Positions 54,851 to 64,000 of a stretch of 64,000 bases of DNA are shown here, in pieces; the stretch's first letter is position 1; the number at the start of each line of letters is the position of its first letter. The translations under genes were made by a program, and so were the position numbers. The notes below the pieces were generated by a model, which was given only the letters and a program-made list of their open reading frames with translations, made no database searches and was not told where the DNA came from. The stretch is from NCBI GenBank assembly GCA_014607495.2, contig CP053170.1, forward strand, positions 3,596,001-3,660,000. Direction: 5' to 3'. This stretch comes from Carposina sasakii (Eukaryota > Arthropoda > Insecta > Lepidoptera > Carposinidae).

Positions 54851-55606
54851 CTAATATATATATATGCCGGCGAAAGCGATAAGTTAGAGGTATCACCATC
54901 ATCAGTAGGGTTTGGTGCTACAGGATCCATGGCGCAGGTACTCGAGTAAGACAAGAGATGTGAATAGTGAACTTTGTATTTCCAAAATTACGACATATAT
55001 ATATATAGTTCTACAGTTTCATGCAAAAAAAGTAACATGAACGTCCGAGATTCATTCACTGTTCGAGATCCTAATACCGTCCCGGGGACGATATAAGGTT
55101 CACGTAAGGGGACGATATTAAGCAATTTCAATTTATTTTGGCTCATCTATTTAAGCAAAAAAATGTGTTATAACCTGAAAATTTTACATTACATTTACAT
55201 ACATAGATTGACATCTGTGATAACAATAGTTCGTTTTACAAAAAAATTGTATCAATAAGTCATGCATCTCAATATCTTATGGAATTCGAGAATATTTCAA
55301 TTGAAAACTCACTTTTAACACTTTTTTTGATTTTTCAATTTCTGACGGTACGAACGGCGTGACGCTCTCACTTCTCCACAATGGCCGACTGATGCAACTA
55401 GCTTCTAGTTCGTGCCACTAATAATAGATGGCAGTTATAAAAGAAGTAGATATTGAAGGGGACGGAATTAGGTTTGGGGACGAAATTTGGTGACTGTACC
55501 TTACTTAGTAGGGGTGTATTATGAGAAAATTATATCTAAACAAAGGCTCGAGTATGTTGTAGTACAGTAGGCAATGTGCATTTATAGACACAATATTCAC
55601 AAATAG
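54851..55606. other. Non-coding flank of the pogo remnant
   Basis: No gene is recognised. It includes an ATATAT run and a GGGGACG motif repeated at about 55083-55145 and 55459-55485, possibly subterminal motifs of the pogo element. Confidence 0.35.
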
Positions 55607-55608
55607 TA

Positions 55609-57735
55609 CAGTGAAACCTGGATAATTGGGATCTCAAGGGACCAAGGCATATGTACCAATTATTGACGGTTTCCAATAATCCAGTTTTCCAATAAGCAGG
55701 TTTAAATTTATAGTTGTCTCATTTACAGAGGCCCCCGCTAACAGAGGTCGAAATGTGCCGTTATTCCATTTTTAGAGGTGGAAATGTTAATAAAAATGTG
55801 TATTTTTAATGTTATGAATTTAATGTAGGTATGAATGTACATACATAATGTATTGCGTCGAAAAAAAAATACGGTAAAGTTTATGACTTAAAGTAATCGG
55901 TTATGTTTGTTTGTATTTGATTGCTAGTTGCTGAAACCTGTTTCTCGATAGAATAAATTTGATCAAAAATATTAGAATTATCAATATTTGACATTTCGAA
56001 ATACTTGTGTAAAGTTTCTAAAGCTTCCACTGTCTCACGCCTTGAATTTTTTACTGGAGTCTCTTCACAGTCTTCTTCTTCTTCTTTTGTGTCCAAAGAA
56101 GAATACAGAGCAACTATGTCATCATCATTGAGCTCCTCTGAAATGAGTACATTATCATCCATAGAAACGAAATCCTGAAAAGTCACCTGCTGCTCATTTA
56201 AGTCATTCCTACATGTGGTAAATATTCTATCCCATTCTGGAAACGTTGCACAAATCTCTAGCTCCTCTTGTAGGCTCTCAGGTTCAGATACATTGGTCAC
56301 TTTGAATCCAGCTTTTTTGAAGCAATTACTAATTGTGGTTTTGCCAACAGAAAACCAAGCTTTTCTTGCAAATCTCATGGCCTGGAGGATGTTGATTTCT
56401 GGACTTTTATTCTCTTCTATAGATTTAAGAACATACTGAACAACTTCCTTCCTGTAGAAAACCTTAAAGTTGTTGATAATACCCTGATACATGGGCTGCA
56501 ATTTACTTGTGGTATTGGCGGGTAAGTACAATAATGTAACATAGTCTAATTTGGGCATATTGTTGTGAGCTGTGCAGTTGTCGACAAACATAATGATTTT
56601 TCGTTTTTGGGCCCTCATATGGGCGTTCACTTTTTTTTAACCAATCTGCAAATAATTCAGAAGTCATCCACGCCTTTTTATTGTTTTGATAATGAACAGG
56701 CAACGTTTTAATACCTTTGAAGCATCTGGGGCTCTTAGATTTTCTAATTAAAAGAAGTGGCAGTTTTTAAGTTCCAGACATATTCGCACTTACAAGTACA
56801 GTGACCCGATCTTTACTCAATTTACCACCATGGCAAGACTGACCTTTGAACGTAAATGTTTTATTCGGTAGACACTTGTAGAATAAGCCTGCTTCGTCGG
56901 CGTTGAATACGTCATCGGGGGAATAATCGTGTAATAAAGCTGGAAGGTTTTTAATCCACTCATTACATTCGTTATTGTCCACAGAATTGCTCTCGCCACA
57001 AACATTTTTGAATGCGATATCGTTTCTTTTCTTAAATCCCTCCAACCACCCATTACTGCCAGAAAAATTATCAATATGGAGCTTACTTGCAAATTCTTGA
57101 GCTTTCTCTTTGATCATTGGTCCGCTTATTGGAATGTTATTATTCCGTACCTGCTTTATCCATGTACAGAGACACTTTTCAACTTCAGGATACTCTGCAG
57201 CTCGTATTCGTTTGAGTTTTCCTTTTCCATCAATACACTGAGACCGAATTTTCTCGTTGTTGTTAATAATTCTACACAGGGTTGACTTTGGTATGTTATT
57301 CTCCCTACACAGTTCATCACGCGACTTTCCACAATCATAATGTGAGAAGTTTTAATTTTTCAGCTACTGATAACGTTTTATATTTACGTTTGGACATTTT
57401 GTACACATTTATTCCCTTGTTTTTAGGTCAAAACATGAGATAGTATACTGACAATCAAAGCATGCGCGAAAGACGACGCGAAATGTATGTAAACAAACAC
57501 GTCAAAACGTGTTGAAACCTGATTAATTTGTCTCACTTATACAGGTAATTGAGCTACAGAGTCTCAATTATAGAGGTAAACATCGAAAAAGTCTTAGAAT
57601 TCAAATCTTATTTAACCAGGTTCAAAAAGTCCCATTAACAGAGGTAATTTAATGAAAAAGAACCGGGACTTCGTTGCAACTCTCAATAATAGAGGTTTCT
57701 TATTTATCCAGGTCCCACTTAACCAGGTTTCACTG
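55609..57735 (-). mobile_element. Tigger-type pogo element, 2,127 bp
   Basis: CAGTGAAACCTGG and its inverse lie at the two ends with TA on both sides (55607-55608, 57736-57737). Several ACAGAGG/ATAGAGGT motifs are scattered within 150 bp of each end. The flanks (55562-55606 and 57800-57870) share a GCA-GTGTGCATTT short repeat. Confidence 0.9.
55881..57397 (-). pseudogene. Tigger transposase, broken
   Basis: The start MSKRKYKTLSVAEKLK at 57397 is followed by a frameshift near 57345; the CENP-B-like DNA-binding part continues as IKEKAQEFASKLHI and GSNGWLEGFKKRND. The catalytic core shows VFNADEAGLFYK (first D) and MFVDNCTAHNN (second D). The third position reads LQPMYQG where the family has Asp in place of Tyr. 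Frame changes also occur between 56630 and 56767. The C-terminal part is long and acidic. The lost Asp and the frameshifts make it inactive. Confidence 0.85.
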
Positions 57736-57737
57736 TA

Positions 57738-58239
57738 GTCTATGACGTTGACAGTGTTTATTTATATGCACATTACAAATTTGATATTATTCATAGCGAA
57801 GCAGGCAGTGTGCATTTAAATATACACAATAAATATTGAGTCCTTAACTCTGAACCAGGCAGTATGTATTTTAATGCACGCATAAAACAAATCGTGAATT
57901 ATTATATATTCATATAATATATTACAAAAATAATGTCACCAAACAATAGCATAAACCTTTGAGAAAGTAAAATTATACCAATTTCGACCTAATTTTAACA
58001 TAATTAAATTGACATAAAATAGGATACTTACAGAGAGTTGCGCAGGCGTCAATCGACTGCTCGCCATTTTGTTCACCACTGACAATGTGTAAGCGAGAAA
58101 GATATAGTTGTCTTTTCCTGACGTAAAGAAACATTTACGAAGTTACTTTGAGCTATTATTAAAATGATTCTGTTATATTTTCCATAAAAAAAAATCTGAA
58201 TTGAATGTGCATTTAAGTTTACAGTGTCAAGTATAGGGT
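57738..58239. other. Gap with short repeats and a possible 5' exon
   Basis: The segment 57780-57870 has degenerate copies of a GGCAGTGTGCATTTAAATA unit. On the minus strand 58032-58067 reads ATG then MASSRLTPAQLS up to a perfect GTAAGT donor. That is what a first coding exon looks like, but no continuing exon was found downstream, so it is only a candidate. Confidence 0.3.
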
Positions 58240-58340
58240 TAATAAAGAAATGGAAAAAATTCCTCACCCGGATGGGAATCGAACCCACGACCTCTGCATT
58301 CCGTGCCAGCGCTCTTACCACTGAGCCACCGGGTCAATTA
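58240..58340 (-). repeat. tRNA-like repeat (second copy)
   Basis: It has A- and B-boxes (GGCTCAGTGGTAAGAGCGC, GGGTTCGATTCCCAT) and acceptor-stem pairing ACCCGG/CCGGGT, better than the copy at 13262-13362. The anticodon stem is still not a proper 5-bp helix and the flank GAAATGGAAAAAATTCCTCA is shared with the other copy. Confidence 0.65.
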
Positions 58341-59059
58341 CTCGGATGATGAATTTTACCATCTCTTTTTGAAATTACATTATTGGAAACGTTATTTTTT
58401 AAATATTAATTTTAATATTTTATAGTTTCAAAATTATGCATGTAAATTACAGATAGGTAAATTATAGTGATTTGTTGGTAATAATAGTTTCGGGACTATT
58501 CGTAAATTAATAAAAGTCTTACTATTTTTTTATACCTAATTATTTATTTATAAATTTTAAAAATGTCCTACCTACAGGTAGTATCCTTTATTTTTACAAC
58601 CTTAACCTAATTATCCTAATACAGTATTTAAACGAATCCTATTTTCTAAATACAATGATAAAACTGTGCTATAACTTAACAGAAACTTAAATCACTATTT
58701 ACAATCCTTGATTCTTCGCCGCCGTCGCTAGATGTCGTTGTTAGATGTCGCTAACATAATATATTATGGTCGATTCTGACCGCCACACTTAAACCTAAAC
58801 ATAAAATTAGTCCTACTTGTCTCTTTCTCGCTCAGCCATTTATGTTAAGAACAGAGAGGGACATCCCTTTACGTTTAAGGGTGTGTTATGGTCAGAGACA
58901 AACATAATGTGTGCATGTACATACATAGTTAATAAGTAATCCTTAATAATTGAGGTCTTTTTTTGCAAATTCTACGGCCGAATACTCAAACGTCATCCAA
59001 ATACAATTCTTATGTAAAGAACGCTTAAATTTAAGCATCTCTCAAAGGACAGTGGCAGG
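58341..59059. other. Gap without recognised features
   Basis: AT-rich to moderately GC sequence with no coding signal seen on either strand. Confidence 0.4.
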
Positions 59060-62000
59060 GTACTAAACAGATATTTGTTTCTATTCCGTCACAATCACGA
59101 CCACTGTGTACTATATTTCCTATTATATATTTCGTGCTGAAATGTGTCTAATTACGTCACCGTAATGTAATTATTACTTCGCGGGCTTCCACAACTGTTA
59201 CGTTTCATAAAAAGGGCATATTATGCCCTTTTATTCAAACGGCAAGAAAATATTGCATATCATCGTGTTTCGTTAACGGTTCGTTACTGGTTGCATTTTG
59301 GCTTAAAAATTTTGCGGAATAATCTCTCTTGCATAACAGTCAAAATAGCCATATTTTACGACCGATTACCATTTAGTAGTACTGGGTTTAAATCCCGGTA
59401 GATGCTAACCCACGATACAAGGCTTTCTTTTATAAATAAATGAAAATAGCAGGGTCGAAGCTATGGTTTCCTAGGATAGCGGTAGCGTCATAGTGCCCAT
59501 GCAAGAACATTTCATAGGACGGCATCGTAAAGACGGCGGTCTTTTTGAGTGCGTACGGCCGCTATATGATGGCACGGCTATCCGTGGAAACAATAGCTTA
59601 GTGGGCCTTAACCTAAGAGGAATGATTATATGCAGAACGCATTAGTTGCAACCGAATAAAAACAAAGCCGGCGAAAATTGTGAAATAAAGTTTAGATAGT
59701 GTAAACTAGGGAGAGGAAACATTGTTTTACCTATATATTAGGTTGCGGCATCTATGTAAATATTTTTAGGATTCAAGTAAAAGTAGATATTTATTATAAT
59801 AAAAATAAAATACTATATATAGGTATATTTGTTAAAGAACACTAAACTACACTATGACTAAAACTACTTATCAAATAAAAAAATTACAATATGTCCTCCC
59901 TCGCAGACACCACATTTACATATCTTTTCTCCCCCACTTTCTCTCTCCACTTCTGGTCTGGTGGGGCTGGAGGGAAGGAGCTCCAGGAGCTCCATGGGCT
60001 TTCATCATCGGATGCCCGCGGGGTTGTTGACGACGACGACGGGTCTTCACTCTCGGTCTCGTCCGCTGTTGCCCGCCGCCGCCACCCACAATTTTTTTTT
60101 TGAACCTGTAAAATTAGAAAATTATGTTACATCTTATCACATTTTTTTTATTTTTGTTTTTCATTTAAAATACACTGTATTTTTTATATAAATAATTACT
60201 TAATACTCACCACGACATCTTAACTCCCTTGTTCTCGACTTTGTGTTAAGGACATTGTGACTGACTGATTCCATTTCATGTGAAGGAAACCCTTCACAAA
60301 TCCAAGGGTCATATGTTTACAGATTATTGTTTCACTCTATGAGATATTTGATATTTGTTTCTACAAGGGTCAATACACACTAGGACAACCTAGTTAATCA
60401 GTACAGCAGTGCAGATTAGGATCGACACATTTTAATTAAAAAAAAACTATGTAAATGATGCTGGACATGACAGCAACTGAGAGGCGCAATCTTGTGGTGG
60501 ATTGTTTTGCTGAAAATAGTGGAAGTCAACAGCAGAGTTACCAGATGTGATAACCAGATCTCTGAAAATATTAGATGTGGTGATGGTGACACTACTATTG
60601 GTTATCATAGCTCAGGTGTATATAGCACCTTATAGTGGGCCTTAACCTAAGAGGAAGGATCATATACAGAACGCATTAGTTGCAACCGAATAAAAAGAAA
60701 GCCGGCGAAAACTGTGAGATAAAGTTTAGATAGTGTAAACTAGGGAAAGGAAACTTTGTTTTACCTATATATTAGGTTGCGACATCGGTGTAAATATTTT
60801 TAGGATTCAAATAAAAGTAGATATTTATTATAATACTACTATATATATTTGTTAAAGAACACTAAACTACACTACGACTAAAACTACTTATCAAATAAAA
60901 AATTTACAATATGTCCTCCCTCGCAGACACCACATTTACACATTTTTTCTCCCCCACTTTCTCTCTCCACTTCTGGTCTGGTGGGGCTGGAGGGAAGGAG
61001 CTCCAGGAGCTCCATGGGCTTTCATCATCGGATGCCCGCGGGGTTGTTGACGACGACGGGTCTTCACTCTCGGTCTCGTCCGCTGTTGCCCGCCGCCGCC
61101 ACCCACAATTTTTTTTTTTTAACCTGTAAAATTAGAAAATTATGTTACAGCTTATCACATTTTTTTTATTTTTGTTTTTCATTTAAAAATACACTGTATT
61201 TTTTACATAAATAATTACTTAATACTCACCACGACATCTTAACTCCCTTGTTCTCGACTTTGTGTTAAGGACATTGTGACTGACTGATTCCATTTCATGT
61301 GAAGGAAACCCTTCACAAATCCAAGGGTCATATGTTTACAGATTATTGTTTCACTCTATGAGATATTTGATATTTGTTTCTACAAGGGTCAATACACACT
61401 AGGACAACCTATTTAATCAGTACAGCAGTGCAGATTAGGATCGACACATTTTAATTTTAAAAAAACTATATAGATGATGCTGGACATCACAGCAACTGAG
61501 AGGCGCAATCTTGTGGTGGATTGTTTTGCTGAAAATAGTGGAAGTCAACAGCAGAGTTACCAGATGTGATAACCAGATCTCTGAAAATATTAGATGTGGT
61601 GATGGTGACACTACTATTGGTTATCATAGCTCAGGTGTATATAGCACCTTATAGTGGGCCTTAAACTAAGAGGAAGGATTATATACAGAACGCATTAGTT
61701 GCAACCGAATAAAAAGAAAGCCGGCGAAAACTGTGAGATAAAGTTTAGATAGTGTAAACTAGGGAAAGGAAACTTTGTTTTACCTATATATTAGGTTGCG
61801 ACATCTGTGTAAATATTTTTAGGATTCAAATAAAAGTAGATATTTATTATAATACTACTATATATATTTGTTAAAGAACACTAAACTACACTACGACTAA
61901 AACTACTTATCAAATAAAAAATTTACAATATGTCCTCCCTCGCAGACACCACATTTACACATTTTTTCTCCCACACTTTCTCTCTCCACTTCTGGTCTGG

Positions 62001-62883
62001 TGGGGCTGGAGGGAAGGAGCTCCAGGAGCTCCATGGGCTTTCATCATCGGATGCCCGCGGGGTTGTTGACGACGACGACGGGTCTTCACTCTCGGTCTCG
62101 TCCGCTGTTGCCCGCCGACGCCACCCACAATTTTTTTTTTTGAACCTGTAAAATTAGAAAATTATGTTACAGCTTATCACAATTTTTTTATTTTTGTTTT
62201 TCATTTAAAATACACTGTATTTTTTACATAAATAATTACTTAATACTCACCACGACATCTTAACTCCCTTGTTCTCGACTTTGTGTTAAGGACATTGTGA
62301 CTGACTGATTCCATTTCATGTGAAGGAAACCCTTCACAAATCCAAGGGTCATTTGTTTACAGATTATTGTTTCACTCTATGAGATATTTGATATTTGTTT
62401 CTACAAGGGTCAATACACACTAGGACAACCTATTTAATCAGTACAGCAGTGCAGATTAGGATCGACACATTTTAATTTAAAAAAAACTATATAAATGATG
62501 CTGGACATCACAGCAACTGAGAGGCGCAATCTTGTGGTGGATTGTTTTGCTGAAAATAGTGGAAGTCAACAGCAGAGTTACCAGATGTGATAACCAGATC
62601 TCTGAAAATATTAGATGTGGTGATGGTGACACTACTATTGGTTATCATAGCTCAGGTGTATATAGCACCTTATAGTGGGCCTTAACCTAAGAGGAAGGAT
62701 TATATACAGAACGCATTAGTTGCAACCGAATAAAAAGAAAGCCGGCGAAAACTGTGAGATAAAGTTTAGATAGTGTAAACTAGGGAAAGGAAACTTTGTT
62801 TTACCTATATATTAGGTTGCGACATCGGTGTAAATATTTTTAGGATTCAAATAAAAGTAGATATTTATTATAATACTACTATA
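59060..62883. repeat. Tandem array of ~1.02-kb exon-like units
   Basis: After the half foldback, SINE scrap and MITE-like block (59060-59600), units run 59601-60634, 60635-61653 and 61654-62674, plus a partial unit to 62883. Junctions read TATAGCACCTTATAGTGGGC. Each unit holds, on the minus strand, the donor CGTG|GTGAGT, acceptor TTTTACAG, a Ser-repeat/acidic open block, a Cys motif (KICKCGVC) in a neighbouring frame, and AATAAA. The (GAC)n tract has 4, 3 and 4 repeats. A Tc1-like element breaks the last unit. Confidence 0.8.
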
Positions 62884-64000
62884 TACAGGGTGTCCCAAAA
62901 CTCAACGTCAAGCCGAAACGGGGTGACAGGATTGATCATAACCATCACGAGAAAAATCTGAAAAAAAATCTATCCCATGCAGTTTGAAAATTATGGGCAT
63001 TTTAAGAAAAACCTAGAAATTTGATCAAACTGTACCATTTTTCGGTTATTGTGGTTATTCTTTTTTATTTTTGTTCATTTGAACTTTGGAAACGTAATCC
63101 TAAATAACATTTCTAGAATCCCAATAAAAAATAATGAGACAATTGCCTCAAGTTTCCGAGAATTGAGACTATTTGTTAAACTACGAATTTAAAATTTTCA
63201 AGATTCGTCGACTTTGACAGGCCCTCCTATAAAAAAAATGTACTAGAGTGCCTTGGCAAGTGGCATTAAAAGTTGGCGCATTTAATCAGAATTCTAAAAT
63301 GGTACAATACTTGTTAGTTCCATACAATAGAAAAGAGTAAAAAAATTAAAACCTCAAGTAACCCGATTTTTGCTATCTCATTTTACTCAGTTAAAATGTT
63401 TTTAATTCACACAAGCTCTAGGTAGGTTCTTAATTTTAAGACAAAATGATGAGACAGATGGATAATGGGTATGTTCGCCATGAGTGAGCGAGACAGATAG
63501 TGACGCCACTTTTACCAAAGTGAAAAAAAGTTAGTAAAATTAGTAAAATAATTAGGTTTGTTGGAATAAAAGTCAGATGATAGAGAAATAACGTTTTTTA
63601 TTACAATAAATGTTCAAATTGTTTACCATCAGCCTCAATACAAGCCCTACATCTTCTTAAAAAAGATCTACTTATTAGTCGGGCATATCTTCGAGAGTTG
63701 ATCGCCTCAGCTGCTTGAGAAATGCGTTCACGCAGGTCGGCTACGTTCTCAATGGGCTTTGAGTAAACTTTTTCTTTGAGAACTCCCCAATAGAAAAAAT
63801 CCAGGGGATTTAAATCTGGTGAACGGGCGGGCCACGAGATAGTGCCCGAACGTCCAATCCACCTTCCCGGATATTCCTGGTCAAGGAAATCTCTTACTTG
63901 CACTGCGAAATGCGCTGGGCAGCCATCTTGTTGAAACCACATGTCGCGAAGATCTGCTAGTGGTACGTCCTCTAACAGGGTTGGTAAATCTTCTCTTAAA
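62884..64000 (-). mobile_element. Tc1/mariner-like element, right end outside the window
   Basis: It begins TACAGGGTGTCCC after a TA (62882-62883) within the array unit. The terminal sequence is related to that of 21591-28475. It carries the transposase at 63601-64000. Confidence 0.8.
63601..64000 (-). CDS. Tc1/mariner-superfamily transposase, C-terminal part
   Basis: The frame is open to the window edge and shows MWFQQDGCPAHFAVQVRDFL (second catalytic Asp), WPARSPDLNPLDFFYWGVLK (third position D) and an Arg-rich end (RSFLRRCRACIEADG). It is related to the broken gene at 20243-21390. The N-terminal part lies beyond 64000. No stop is seen, so it may be intact. Confidence 0.85.
   Translation of the reverse strand, partial: LREDLPTLLEDVPLADLRDMWFQQDGCPAHFAVQVRDFLDQEYPGRWIGRSGTISWPARSPDLNPLDFFYWGVLKEKVYSKPIENVADLRERISQAAEAINSRRYARLISRSFLRRCRACIEADGKQFEHLL

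Noticed and set aside
59891..60103. Small plus-strand protein with poly-Asp, repeated in each array unit
   Set aside because: It is the complement of the minus-strand Ser-repeat block and lacks any recognisable domain; repetition comes from the array.

Overview
The window is nuclear DNA of an insect, almost certainly a moth or butterfly. The signs are two spliced animal genes, several interspersed repeat families with the endings typical of Lepidoptera, and a piggyBac transposase very close to the one first found in a moth. There are no operons, ribosome binding sites or CRISPR arrays.

Host genes. Positions 280-9110 (minus strand) hold ten exons of Mediator subunit 25 (MED25), from the start codon through the von Willebrand factor A domain and the activator-interacting domain; the 3' end lies outside the window. 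A divergent neighbour on the plus strand, ACSF3 (mitochondrial malonyl-CoA synthetase), begins at 12050. Only its first two exons are visible; either its second intron is over 50 kb long or the gene is broken. MED25 introns are full of SINE, Helitron-like and LINE pieces. In two places the 3' end of an exon with its splice donor has been tandemly duplicated, and one 198-bp intron is almost wholly transposon sequence.

From about 12.7 kb to the right edge the window is a nested transposon landscape: an inverted repeat with 597-bp arms around a gypsy gag fragment (13.7-16.4 kb); a compact transposon with CAC termini and a 562-aa protein (17.8-19.9 kb); a Tc1-like element holding a BED-finger hAT that holds a second hAT (21.6-28.5 kb); a pogo transposase split by a bunyavirus-like glycoprotein ORF (28.9-30.5 kb); P-element, piggyBac, zeste-like, BEL/Pao and MULE remnants (31.6-39.2 kb); a complete 3.1-kb piggyBac element (39.3-42.4 kb); a second, moth-type piggyBac (43.2-48.7 kb) sitting inside a third and itself interrupted by an unfamiliar 3-kb element (45.36-48.33 kb); a second CAC-terminus element inside a pogo gene (51.2-54.9 kb); a Tigger element (55.6-57.7 kb); a tandem array of about 1-kb exon-like units (59.6-62.9 kb); and a Tc1-like element running off the right edge.

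Many insertion boundaries can be fixed by terminal inverted repeats and target-site duplications, so relative ages can be read. The least familiar items are the paired CAC-terminus elements with TTA duplications, and the GTAC-duplicating element that carries a 97-aa cysteine-rich ORF together with an acidic, serine-repeat exon that has spread into the tandem array.
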